NCBI GenBank assembly: GCA_022885665.1
Contig: JAGQDJ010000144.1
Location: 62,001-126,000 of the forward strand
Length of the DNA: 64,000 nucleotides
Direction of reading: 5' to 3'
Source of the DNA: Triops longicaudatus
Taxonomy: Eukaryota; Arthropoda; Branchiopoda; Notostraca; Triopsidae
Shown here piece by piece: positions 36,213-50,000 of the stretch (the stretch's first letter is position 1; each line of letters opens with the position of its first letter). A program made the translations under genes and the position numbers. Under the pieces are notes generated by a model. It was not told the origin of the DNA. It did no database searches and saw only the letters and a program-made list of their open reading frames with translations.

Positions 36213-37958
36213 CTGTTTAAAAATATCAAAGACAAGTTGTTACAAAACAGCCGTTTACCAGCATTAAATACATTTGAACTATTTTATTTTTTAACAGATG
36301 TCTGATTTCCTCTTTACTTTCTGTGAGCAACGGAGCAGAATAATTGCCTAGCAAATTACATATATTGTCGCATTTTTATACCTTAGACTGACCTTCGATA
36401 GTTTTCCCATTTTCCTTATTCTATCCCACAGACCAACTACCGACCGATTGTCCAGTCTAGACATCGTCGCCATCTTGTGCCCCACACATGGCCACACATG
36501 GTTCACCAATTCAGCATTCCCTTTATCATCAACAAATGGCGTGAAATTGCATATTCAGCCGTTTTAAATAAGAAATACCCGGAACTTGTCAAGACGGCTG
36601 GACTGAACAATAGGTCAGTTTGTACTTTTTAAATTGTAATTAGATTCGTTTCTCAGCCATTTTCAATTTCCGCGATTCGCTCCCCTCGTTTCTGCACCGT
36701 CTGCAACTCCCAGTTCACCGCTTACAATCTGAGTCATTTGCATCGCTCCTGTATTCATTGTTGCCCACGCATTCCATGGTTATGGTATATTGCGCCGTAA
36801 CTGGAGTAAAATTAAAAGTTTCACAACCTCTGTCTGCGTTGGGTTCGGAGCTTTTGAAACGTAGCATCAAGGTAGTGTATCGTTAAGTAAGTCAGTCATA
36901 AACATCATCACAGCTCGTACTGATTATCCTTTTATATATTTTTTTTTTAGTAAATCTCATTTCGCATGGAAAGCTTCCTTATTTCTCGCTGCACACTGAA
37001 CAAAACGCAAGTCAATCGGTAACTGGAAGCTGGTGACTGGCCAGAATGTGAAGAAACTATTTCAAATAACCCTACAAAGCTTACCTTAAGTTATTTTATT
37101 TCGTCCCTAGAATCGACTAAAACGAAAAACTTTAGCTCGGTTGGTTTCCCACGTCATTTGTTACCTAACAATCGACATAACTTCAAAATGATTTCAGAAT
37201 TTTTGGAACGTTTTCTAGCTGAGAAGACGAACTCTTGTAATGTTTATCATTATCCCTAGGGCTACTCGCACGATAAGTTTCTCGAAACGCCCTTAAGGAA
37301 AAGAGAAGAATAGTAGAAATGAAAAGAAATTTAAAGCAGCTACGTATCCTAGCGCTTTTATCTCGACCACTTTTTGTGAAAGGATGAAGCGCACGATAAC
37401 CGTCGGACAAAGTTGTCAGTTGCAGAAAAAAGTTTCATCTGTTAAATGACGCGATTGTGAAATCGATGCCTGAAATGTAATTTCGGCGCCGTTGCTAGTT
37501 TCACGCTTTTTCAATTTATCTTGTAAGCATAGATGTTTTTTTTTTAAAGTCCTTTAAAGTTTTTTTTTTTTTTTAAATCGAGCTCTCAATTCTGACTAGG
37601 TGTGCGGTAAATGGAAACGTTTGTTGCGTTAGTCCTATTTTCATATCAAACGGAGTCCACGTCCAATCTTTTGTACGTGGACAATTTTATTATGCAAATG
37701 TGCACCCGTTTTGAGTCTATGCGACTTTTACATCTTTTGTGTTGTAAAAGCAAACGGAAAACTCGCAAGAGTATAGAGCTAAGTCATGTATTTTTGTATT
37801 TTAGTTAGTTTAGTGTGACATTCTTGTATTAGTCAGTATTTTTGTATTATTATTTAGTACCTGTCTAGTATATGCTATGCTGGATTAATTTTTTACCCTA
37901 TTTTTCGAAACATGTCAGTATTACTTAACACTGTGTTACTCATTGTCTTTAACAAAGC

Positions 37959-38017
<59 letters not shown>

Positions 38018-41000
38018 TTGGATCTTTGTTGCATACGTTCCATGTGAGGGTCCTTGGAATCGGTCGGTATGTCTCGCCGGGATACTTTGATCCAGATCAT
38101 GAGATAGCAGAGGCTAATGAGCGCCAAAGGGAAGAGGAAGCAGAAAACCAAGTTGGCGAGCACGAAATAGAGCGTTCCGGCTCGTTTCGTCGGCCACTGT
38201 TCCACGCAGAAATAAATGTCAGGTCGTTCGCCGAAGACTGGGACCAAATTGAAGTAAAGTGGCCAGGGAATTGTGGTGGTTAAGGCCAGGACCCAAATGA
38301 TGGCCAAGATAATCCTAGCGCGCCGATTGGTAATTTGGAATTTCATGGGGAAGCAAATTGCGAGGAACCTAGTGGACGAAAATGAGAAGCACATAATCGG
38401 AGTATTAATGATTTTTGTCGAGATTTAATTAACATGTTTACATAATATGCACTTTTTAACTGTTTCAACGGAAGTTCGGGTAAATAAGAGGTGTTTAATC
38501 TTAGCACTGAAATTTAAAGATAATTTTGTAACCTTTTATACTTTTTATTACTCTAAAATTTCTTAGGTAGAGGACGCGAGAAATTGGGAAACATAAAACC
38601 GTAGAAAATGAGATTCCTTAACGAAAAAAAAAATACTGATTTCTTAAAGGTTTTAAGTGTAACTTTTCATGGCCTAAGTTTAGAGACGTGGCGAAAGAGA
38701 AAATATTGAAGTTTTGGTCCAGAGAAAGCCAGAGTTATGGGTCATTTTTCGTTGCCCCTTTTTCCTTTGAGATCATAAAATGAGATAGTGTAAGCCTTTT
38801 GCTGGTTTTTGGAGTGATCGAGTTCCGCGAAAGAGCCTTTGTGTGCATCTCATTTTAGAAACCAATTCCAAAGTGTATAAAAAGCTAGCTTTGTGGGTCT
38901 TGCCAAAAGGCGAGTCAGTTTCTGTCACGGGTATGTTTTCATATAATTTCTGGTACTGAAAGCGAAATCCGTTTTGCGCAGCAGAAAGTAAACGGTTTCT
39001 GTTTTGCTTTGTGCCGTTAGCTATAGAATTTCGATAAAGTCATAGATTGTCTCATTTCTATGCCTGTTGTTTCGGTCTATTGAAAAGGGAACTTTAGTAA
39101 ATTAACTTGACAGCGTAAACCCCGAGCAATGTGAAGTCTGCGCATTGACATTACTGAACACCTTGCAGCCGTACGTGAATATAATACACTCTCGTGTTTT
39201 TTTTCTTTAAAAGAAATTGCAAATCTACGTGTTGAACCATCTCTTCGAGGATTCATATTCACTAAACTTCCAAGAAACATCACTACGGTCATCCAAATTC
39301 GAACAACCCACTTACCGACTAGATCCATTCGTATTTATGCTGTTGCCCCAAGATCTTCTCTACCTTCTTTTTAATCGTAGGCGTCTAAATAAGGAGAGAG
39401 ATGTGTTCATTGGGAAGTGGAGCTCTCTACAAACTCCATGTGGTGCGCAAAACTTATTAACGAACCCTAAGCTTTTTCAACAATTGGCAGTTTTCTGTAA
39501 GACAGCAATCTCCACTTTGTAACAAGAAAGCCAAGTCCAAAGAACTCAACAAAAGACGACCCCGCTATTGTATCTGTACCCGTTTGTTTACGCCTCTTCC
39601 CAGGCAGTTACTGTTAAGTTTTTAAAATGGTGTCTGCTCACTACCGTACCCAAAAGGGTTAGGGGGTTGTACCCTCCCCCCGAAATGTTTTGCCCCTCAG
39701 AAATATTATAAATTTTTGGATAACACTGTACGTGATGTTATATTTCTGTACGTAACAAAGTATGTTCGCACTCAGGGCTGTAGCCAGGATTTTTGTTCGG
39801 GGGGTGGGGGTTCCAATATGCGATTTATTTAGACGTTTGGTTTTCACCTATGTTCAACATTATAAAAAAAAAATCGGGGGAAGGATTAGCTCACGGCTAC
39901 GGGCCTGTTCGTATGATTTTACAAAGACAACACGCAATCTAAAGCGCGTTGTAAACATTTTTTCTTTTAAGTCAACATCGGCGAACTTGAAGCCATATTG
40001 TGTTTACTAAGATACAGTAGAAGTCGTACAGTAGTTTTCGGCTTTGACACCTCCCCCACTCTCCCACATACACACCCTCTGATCCTTTTTTCGCAATGCA
40101 AGCCAACTTAACATAGCAAAATCAAAGTCAGACGCACATATACAGATTACAGGAAAGTTATTGATAAAGCTAAGTTAAATAGGTCTAGTGTAGGTTGGGA
40201 AAGTTTACCTATAATTTGAGGACAGAATTTACCCCTACCAATTCCTTTAAAACTATAAATTGGGGATGGTGTTTAATGAAAAGCACTCAAGACTATACTA
40301 ATGTTTTGACACTACTTTCTAATAGTCTCTAAGTTTAGTTATTAGCATTACAGTATGTAGTGAAAAACTTTTAAATTCGATTGGTTTCCTTGAAGAGGCC
40401 ATATCCGATCCAAAAAATTCGCCCTTCTTTTTTACGTAGATTTTATACATTTTATTGGCAGTCAACGGCGGAATGTCAAGAACAACACCCATATCCAGTA
40501 TAGTTAGGATCCCTACACTTACCGAAGCTGAATAATTTGCACATATTTACTTTTCAGTCTGTTTTCTTTGTACACATTATTACTTTTTTAGTATTTTCTC
40601 TCTATTTTTATTTTATTCTTACTGTCAGAGGGATATAGTAGTCTTTAAAAGTTACTGAAAATGAGCATACAACTGGTTATTTTGATTTAGTTAAATCCTG
40701 CTATTGTACCAAGACAAGAGACAATTTATTAGTAATTTTCATCTGTAAATCACAGTACTATCGCAAAGGGTCTCGAAAGGGACGAAACGGTTAAATCCAT
40801 AAATTTAGGGCATAATTACGACACCTGGGCTTTAGATGCCATATTGTTTAGTGCCCTAGTATGAAATATTATCCGCATTTCGTAAATGAAGCGAACAAAA
40901 ATAAAATTCTTTTGGGAGGTGGATGGAGGAAGAGAAGTTTGACACGGAGGTGAATAGCTGTCTCGTTATCGCCTGACTGCTTATTAGTTCATTTCCGGGG

Positions 41001-44000
41001 CTACTGTCAACGTGGCAGCAGCGAGTCTTTTCTTGTCGTCTACTTTTATTTTCCTTTCGTGACGTGTGCGACGCGTTGTTTGTATCTCTTCTTTATCTGT
41101 CTTTTTTCCTCGTTAGAGCAAAAGGCAAGGTTTGTATCTTATTCCTCGCAATGAGTATTGTTGTGTTACATCCGCTGAACGACGCATATTGTCGATTATG
41201 ACAGACACAAATCTGTCTTGATAGGGTTGAGAACTCTTCCTTTTGCCGTCGGAAATGTGTTTGTGCTTGGCTTCCTTTTTTAAGATCGAAGAAATATTAA
41301 GTTACCCGTTGGCTAACACGAAAAGAGCCCTAAGGAGAAGGAACGGCTCAGTGTAGATCGATTCATCTCCCAAAGAGTCAATACTTCACAGTCGTGCATC
41401 TCTTCTACCAACTACAGCTCGTCTTGTTTGACAAATACTGTCAGAATTATTTAACATAACTGAAAGCTTTGTCTACTTTGATTCGTTTCTGACAATCGTT
41501 ATCTCTTTTCCGTTCGAGAAATAAAAAGAACACTATTATTAACAAAATATACCTTGATTACAGGTCAACGTTTATCACAGATAACTATTTTTATTATTAC
41601 AATTTAATAGTAAGGACTATCATTAACAATAATAGTAGTAACGCAGGTTTCCATTACCGAAGGATATTCGAGCCAAGTGCTCAATTTCTCCAAAAACTGA
41701 GCTAGACACGAGCTACACTTTAACGCTCATAAAGTTTTCAGGAGCCGTAGCTTTCTAACCAAGTAGCACACTTACGAAAAATGCGTATGTTAGACGTTTC
41801 AACGTTTGGTTTCAGACATATATTCTAAGATATAAGTTTCGAGAACACTGGCACAAGAAACAAACGTTTCCTAGTCCAAAAAAGATACGTAGTAAAACGT
41901 GTAATAGACGTCCGTAAGATATATAAAAAAAGTTGAAAAACGTATATTCACACCCTTTCTATAGCCTGTTATAATAAGTTAAATATAAGTCTGCTAGACA
42001 TTGTCTGTACGTTGACTTATGTATAACAAATCAAATTAATAAAAAATAAAATACGTCAAAAGTTACAGTACTGTCAAAAAAGCAAGGTATTTTTGACGTG
42101 CCAAAAACAGCGTACTTTAGTCGTATGTGAATGAACGTTTTTCGAGAGGACATTAGCACGCTAAGTATATCATAATGAGGGTAATCCATAGACGTATTAC
42201 AAAATTTAGACGCATACACTTCGTTTCGAAAACGTAAGCGTGCTACTTGGGCAAGCATCACTGTTTTTTTTATTTGCTAAAATCATTGGAATTTGCTAAC
42301 AAAGTTGAGCTCCAAATACGTCAATCATATTAAGTTCGGAAGTATAGTTTCGTTGTAAACGCTTTTTTTTTTCTCCGCGTCATATATGCCAAGTTGAAGT
42401 TCCCTGTTGTGAAAAGAAGAATTTTAGAGAACAAAATGGGTTGCTCGATTACGAGAAGCTGTTTGGGACAAAAACTTCCTGTAAGGTTTATTTATGGTGA
42501 GTGGCGATTGAAAGAAAACAAAAGAAGAAAAAAATACAAAAGAATACAACTTGGCCTTTAACATGTTTGGGCAACAACAGTGCGCAATTTATTGTGCTGG
42601 CAACGTTTCTAACCATGCGGAAGCATTTGGAGGAGACTCGAGAGTGTGTGGAGTGAATGTTGTCATAGTTTAGCGGGTATGGGCACCACTGTGTTGTTCG
42701 TAACGTTATGGGCCCCAAAAGTTATTTATGACTATGGTGGAACGTCCTTATGAGCGGGCGGTTTAGGGGACAAAGATTTCGAAAGCAAGAAAGCTTTCTT
42801 TTTTTCTGCTTCTTGTTTCTTTTTACTTTTAGAGTTGATGGTCCTTAGTGATAACGATTCCAAATGGGGCGGCAAAGTTGGTGGGCCTACCATTCATCTT
42901 TCCAAAAAAAGATAAGACTTTACCTGTCAAAGGAGACAGCCACCAAACTGTCCACCGAAGCCACCACCGACACGCCTTGCACGTATGCCACCAACTTGCA
43001 CATAGCGCCACCAAGCATCCATGCTGCAATTAAGGACGGAAAATTTAGTACAAAAATTACTATGAATGATTAATGTATAACTCGCTAAATTCCACTTGTA
43101 TTGTAAGAAACATGTATTGTGACGTGAAAAAAAAAATATTTTCCAATGAGAGCCAGCAGCAAATGCAAACTGAAGTCGTTATTTGCATAAAGAATTGAAA
43201 TTTCAAGTAGAGGAGGAAAGGAGGAGTTAGAAGTAGGAGTCACTCGAAACGCAAGGGCAGCAGAAACAGAAGGTATAACTTAAGGTCGTTGAGTATAAAA
43301 CGCTGTCTTAGAAATTGGAACGAATACGCTTCGGCTTCCACCCAACAACTATTTTCCTGCAAAAACGAGTGAACGTAGTTCTGGTAGCGATTAAGCGAGC
43401 TGTCTTCAGCTTTTTTATTAGGTACTTCTAGTGAACAATACAAAAAGAATTCTTAGGATCTAACGGGGGTGAATAATTTATGTGATTTTTAAGGAATGCA
43501 CTTTGCATCTATTAAATATCGACCTCGGATGTGTAAACAGAAAACTATGTTAATTTTTTGTAATACAGTAATTATATGAAAATAACTAACTTCCTTTGCT
43601 TATTTCTATTATTGTCTATTAGATCAATACGCTAGCTTTCAAATAATATCTTCGTGGTGTCAAAGTAACGGCGGCGAAATGCTGAAATGGCGAGAAAAAT
43701 GTGAAGCACTTTCAAGTGTACTCTTGCGTCATTTTGGGAATTATGTCACGGAGATTTTGACGAAGAAAACTTGTGTCTTCATGTTTGTTTGCCTCAGTGA
43801 TTCTGTCAGTTTCCAATTTCAAGCGAATTTGCAGACAAATAAGTAGAGGCATGATACCATTCACAATAAATTTTTGTGTATCCTTGCAAGAGCGGCGGGA
43901 GTAATGAAAAAACTTATAGCTAGAATCTATATGTAGGCACTTTCAGGGTTTATTGTCAGATTCGATATATCGACTCGTGTAATGCAGTGATATCTTTGAC

Positions 44001-47000
44001 CGATGAGTTGATGGGTAGCAACGCCAGGAAAGAACAGAGGGTGAAAGCAAGTACAACGTATTAGCACAGCTTGACTGACTCGCAACTGGTACTGTGTGCT
44101 TTTTTTCTGATCGTTGGACGGAAATAGGAAGTTGTGAGCCAAAAAGCATCCATGAACCCGGCCAGGCTTTTACTTTATTTTTTCTTTATTTTCCTTTTCT
44201 TTGCGCCTTCTTGGTGAAGTGCAAGCCCTTGCAGCTTAGGTCCTTTTTTACAATCGCACAAATATAGCCTTCTGTCCCACACGTATTACGAACACGCTAT
44301 CAAGATCCGCTCTTATTAGGTTCCCACTAGAACATACGCAAACAAAAACTCCTGGTCTTTTCATGCAGAAACACGAATGAAACTTGAAGCGGTGCCAATA
44401 AAAGCGCAAAATGTAATGGAAATAGAAGTGTACAAACTTGCCTGACAAGTTGTCTTCAAAATTAGTTTTTTCACACTTTCCGGGGAGCAAAATAGTAAGC
44501 TAGAAAATGTAGTACGAGTGTTAGCATCTTCGGCCACCGTAAAACAGGGTAATTTCGAACGAAAAAGGGACTTTTTTGTATATTTCGCCGAGTTTTAAAT
44601 AAAGGCTAAACAAAGTTTCAGCTGTGTAGATTGCTCTGTAGAATGACACAAACCCTTTCACTTTCAACTTCATTGTAAAATTCGTGAGTATTGTATTTTC
44701 AAAGTTGGTGTTCAAAATTACCCCAAGATGCGTAAAACTTTGCACGCAAACACAATATTGCTCGACAAAATTAAGAAATAACATTTTGGCGGAAAATTTC
44801 TCCTTGGCATCGTTAGTGTCGACTTTATATTAACACTGTTAACCATTTTCTTTAAAGGAAGTGACTGGTTATTTTAGCAAAAAAAAAAATATGAATGAAA
44901 GGTGTTCGGTAGAAAAAGAGCTTCTAACGCCTTAAAACTTATATTTCTTACACTTTTGCACTTGGTTGTGCCTCCTATTGTTTCAACTACTGCTTTGGTC
45001 TTGTCTGTCTACGGCCATTTCATCTTTGATGGTGGGGTTAGTATTTTAGTTTGAGTTTTCATTCGTTTCTTTCACAAGTCTCTGACCCCTCTTCGCCCCC
45101 CTTGCTCTCGCTAGCCTTGCATCAGCCATAAGCCACAACACAGGAACGGGTTGAAGTTATCTATCTAATTCTCACATCGAATTTGCCTGCAGACGAAAGG
45201 TTGATACAGCATTTTGTTTTAAGTAACAGAAAAGCTGATTGATGAAGTATCTTTGTAGGCAAACTGGGGCACCTAACTTTCCTAGTTCTCTTTCGGTAGT
45301 GAAAAAAAAATCATCCCAAATGTTCATAATTACCCCGTTTTACGGTAGTGCTTCGTTATTTTGTGAAGAATTTGATAAGAATGTTTTGCAAAGAGTTTTT
45401 CGGCAAAAACTTACCAACTACACGAAAAAGTTCGTAAATTGTAAGACTGTAAGCTACGAGCACATCTTCAAAGTTACCCGAAAAAAGTTCAAGTTGGTGG
45501 GGAATCTTTGAACAATGGTATAGCTGGAAACAAAAACTCGTAGCTCTTTCCCGAGTTTACTGAACTAAAAGCAGATCAATAAACTACACTTTTGTCAATA
45601 ACAAAGATTCTAAGCGACATAGATACCTTGCAGTCGTCAATAATTGCACGACAACTAAATTTGTCAATTAAAGTCTTCCGCCTTCAACCGGCTTTTGGTG
45701 CGAAGTTTGTCAAGACAAAGCATTCGTTTTGCTTTCCTAAGAGAGCCTTTTCATAGTGGAAACTAATAGTTTGTTTGTTGCTTTTTGTAATAGCCTAGTT
45801 TGTTGCGTTGCGTTACGTAGTTGAGGAGCACTAGATGGCCCACTCTTTCCCATAAAGTGTTCCAGATTACCCCAACTGTTCAGAATTGCCCCGTTATACG
45901 GTACTTGTCCTTCATTGCTTGCTGCTTTAGTGTTTCGGTAGAGCGTTAACAAATATGAAATACCGAGTTAATACAGAATATTATTCTAGAAAATGCTAAT
46001 GCACAAAGAATGCCATATAGATAAAATCTTGTAAAACTAGCATTTAAAAGTTTGCCATAAAAACAGATAAAAAATATATATATATAGCAAATTTCTACAC
46101 TTTGAAGTAACATTTCTCAAGGAACGGAAAATTAGCTGTTTACTTTTAAATAGAGTATCTCTTAACTCTTCGGTATTCGTTTGCTAGCAAAACCTTATTT
46201 TCTGGGGCCACGAGCTCTGCTCACCCCGAGACAGTTTTTGTTATAAAAATAACTTACTATTGAGAGTTTTTTTTAACAATATACAAATCTAGTTGCAAAA
46301 TCATGGACACAAAATTACGCGTCTATTCTTCCAAAGAAATGGTGCGTTCGGAATGCACACAAGAAATATATAAAAAGGTTTTTAAATATTGCTGTAGATT
46401 TATCTTCTCGAACCTCTGTCACAGTCAATGCTTAATTTCCCGAAAATGCTCCAAGAATTATAATTTACGTGTATTTTATATTTGACTTTTACTAAGTTAT
46501 GTGTTCATGTAATGATTAACAAATACCTTACTGTTTATACTAAATTCGACTAATTTGAGTATAAATAAATGTATGAGTGCTGAGTTAAGTGTAGGCTACG
46601 TGAGTGAACGAGACGGAATTATGATCGATCATCGATAGCCAAAATTGGTGACTGGCAGCACAGTCTGACAGATTTTGCTAAGTGTAAGTCACACGGCAGC
46701 GAACTAAGCTAACTCAGGAACTAAAAGAAGTTCTAGCGCATACTCTACAAAACTGCTAAAGATATTGTCTAAGAATCTTAGATTCGTGAGAATGAATACC
46801 ATATTTTTTTTAGTTTTCGACAGGAATGTCATTTTTCATGCGTACCAAAGTTTATTTGACACATGCGTTTTTTAATTATTTTTTTTTTAAATTTTCACGC
46901 ATTATTAGTATCGACTAGACTTTGGGTTGTTCAGCTTACAATCCATTCCCTTGGGAAGTTCTACTGGAGGGGCCAACTAGCCGTGGTTTCTTGTATTTTG

Positions 47001-50000
47001 GGCCAAACAGCTAACACGTCTGACTAAATGTTTGGGTTTCAAAAGTTCTGAGCCTACTTCTGCCTCGCAGTCTTGGCAAGCAAGTAAAAAGTGAATATAA
47101 AATCAAGAAGAAGGCCCTTAAGAACTGCTCGTGTACATTTAATCTCTAAAAAAGTTTAGTTCAAATAAGAATTCAAACTCCGACTACGGGCGACCGATCT
47201 TAAGATCGAGAGTTTTTCAAAGTAGCACTTTTCCACTTTTGACACTCGTAAGCCTCTTTCAAATCTTGTAGTCTTTTCTTGTAACAACATCTTCTCGAGT
47301 GAGTAGGTGCGAGTGTGGAAAAAAAAACTCTTTATGTCGCTGCCTCTTACAGAAAGTGTAAATTTACTTTGCCTTTCATTCGAGCAAAAAAAAATCGTAA
47401 AAGAATAAATAGTGAAATTTCCCTTCCTATTCTTTGGAGAGGATTTACTGGAACTTGCATTCTATTTCCGATTTTCACACACTTTTTTCCGTATGCAAAA
47501 ATCCGTGTATCTAAAGGATTGTCTCCGCAATGATTTTTTTCTTTTTTCTCGTGTTCCTGTTTTTGTCCGTTTTCTGATTCCATGCTGCGTGTTAGGATGG
47601 CCCAAAGCGTGTAAAAGTTTCGTTCCAATACAAGGCAAAGGAATATTACACGTCCTCGTCCATCATGATGTCACCTCGCTCCGTTAAATCCAATAAATTA
47701 CGTCTGTGCACTACATTGATCGCTTTTTACGCCCGGGGGATATTCGCCTTACGTCTCTGTACATTTTTACTTAAATACTCATTTACTCTCACGCACTCTC
47801 TCTGCCTTTCTGTGTCGTTGTCGTCCTTTTCTGGCTTTGGAGGAATATTCTCTAACCCGGTATTAAAATCAAATTAAAGAAGGAAGATTGAAGATCGACA
47901 GCGTGAGTAACTTGCCTCCAATAGGCCCCGCCCCCTGTTGAGCTATGTGAAAAGCGGAAAATCCTTTCGATCAAACCGTTTTCCCTATGAGAGCGGATAT
48001 GGGGAGATTTCCACGTTGTGCGCCTCTTTTAGTCTTCTTCGCCCCCTTTTGGATTGTTGGTAAGGGAAGAGGGGTGGAGCTAGAGATTACTTCTGTGCAA
48101 AATCTGTTCCACCCTCGCAGCAATTAACGCTACGGAGTGTCAATTCCTTCCTTCCTAATCTGTCTGCAAAACCTAGAAGCTGTCGTCCTTGTTTACTCTC
48201 TGGTTGTTCGTTCTTTTGTACCATAATTTCAGTTCCGCAATGCTTCGGCATTACATATACTAAAATTGGAACGATAAATAGAATGTCAGCATTGCTTAAG
48301 TAGTTCCTGAAACACTTTTAAGCTCGGAATCTCAAATTTTGATCTATTACTTTAAAATAAGTCTACCATATGAGAAAACAGTAGTAATTTGAGAATCAAT
48401 ATGCCGATCATAGTAATTTCGATTTGATATAACTGCTTTTCCGTTGCAGAAATAATGTAACAACTATTTTTTGAATGGCCTAAGTTCACGTAAACTAAAT
48501 CAACTTTATATAATGTAACCTAACCCAACAAAACATGCTTATTTTAACTAGCCCAACAGCATTTAAACAGCTTAGCCTTCATCCAATTTAACTGCAGTAA
48601 TCTCACCTAACGAAAGAAACTTGTTATAATTAACCAAGCTTTATAATCTAACCTAAAATATCTACTTAGTCTATTCTAACTTCGACTAGCCTAACCTACC
48701 TTTACTAACGTAACCTAAACCAGTTTTATTCACGTAACCTAACTTCAACCAATCAGCTTGCTTAGCCAAGTCCGACTTCACTTAACCTAACTTGATCGTA
48801 CCAGTCATTTACCTTTAGTTCCTTACTGAATACGGAAGGAAAGATTTTTTTTATATGATCACTTAAAGAAAAATCAATTTAAGCAAACCCGATGTTCAAG
48901 TACAGTTTAGATTCTAAGCTTGTTAAATATTTCATTGTTACCCAACAGTCAAATTTCATACCCGCCCACGTTAAAATTGATTATTGGTACAGTGAAATCC
49001 CGTGCTCTCGGACTGTAACAATCATTCCTTTTTTTACCTCCTTTCGAACCAGATTATTTTCTTAAGCCCAAAGTTTGATTGTTGTAAACTTGAAGTTAAA
49101 ATAAATCCCTAAAAGTGAATAAGTGAAATCACTCACTATCGTTCCTTCATTTAAAGCAGGCACTCTTACGTCATTTAGAACAGTTCCCTTTCTAGACACA
49201 TTTGAGCTGGAACACGTGTACAATACTTCTCAATAAAAATGACCCTTACAAACTCCCCTATGCCTAACTCCACTGTAGTTGCGCGAGCGCGTTTCCACTC
49301 CAAGATCTTTCGAACGCTTTTGACCCGCACCTTCAAGCTTGAGTCACAGGCGGCGTGTGGTTAGCATATGGCAGGTTTATGTAGGTCGTTTTTATTAAGA
49401 ATCACTGTACTTCAGCTTACTTTACTCAACGCCATTCTAGCTAAATTAATTTAACTCTAGGTGTTCTAGCCTAACTTAAGCTAACCTAATCTAAACTTAA
49501 GCAAACCTAGATTCTACCTTACTAGCCTAGTTTGAACGAACCGGATCCAAATAAGCATTAAAAAAGGGAAAAATGTATAAAATTCAGAATATTTTCTATA
49601 GCGTTTCTCAATTCAAAGAAATTTCTGCCACCCCAAAATTTTTTAAACAAATTTAATGTTTGAATGTACAAACCATATCCGCGTTACATATTTTTTGAGT
49701 TTATCTTCTTCGTTACAAAACAATGTATGATGAACTTTTTCTACATTGTTTTGTTTTTCCTGCTCCCGCTGTCTAGCATACGTGTGTAACGTACAGTTCG
49801 TGTGCATCCTCTTTTGTTCTTAACATTGTTGTTCAACGCGATCTTTCTCCCTAAGGGGTTGTGGCAGTTTCCTCCTACACATACCGAAACGTAACTGAGC
49901 TTGTTTTTCATACCTATCAGACGAAAGAGTAGACGACCTCACGCCTTCTTGGGGGAAAACGTGCTTGGACGTTTGCAATAATACACACCACACGCCCTTT

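Noticed and set aside
37912..38283. Plus-strand ORF with a long tyrosine run
   Set aside because: The tyrosines are the (ATT)n microsatellite read as TAT/TAC; the rest is antisense to SIFaR exon 3.
42848..43073. Two plus-strand ORFs of 61 and 69 codons
   Set aside because: They are antisense shadows of SIFaR exon 2, whose minus-strand reading fits the receptor exactly in sequence and phase.
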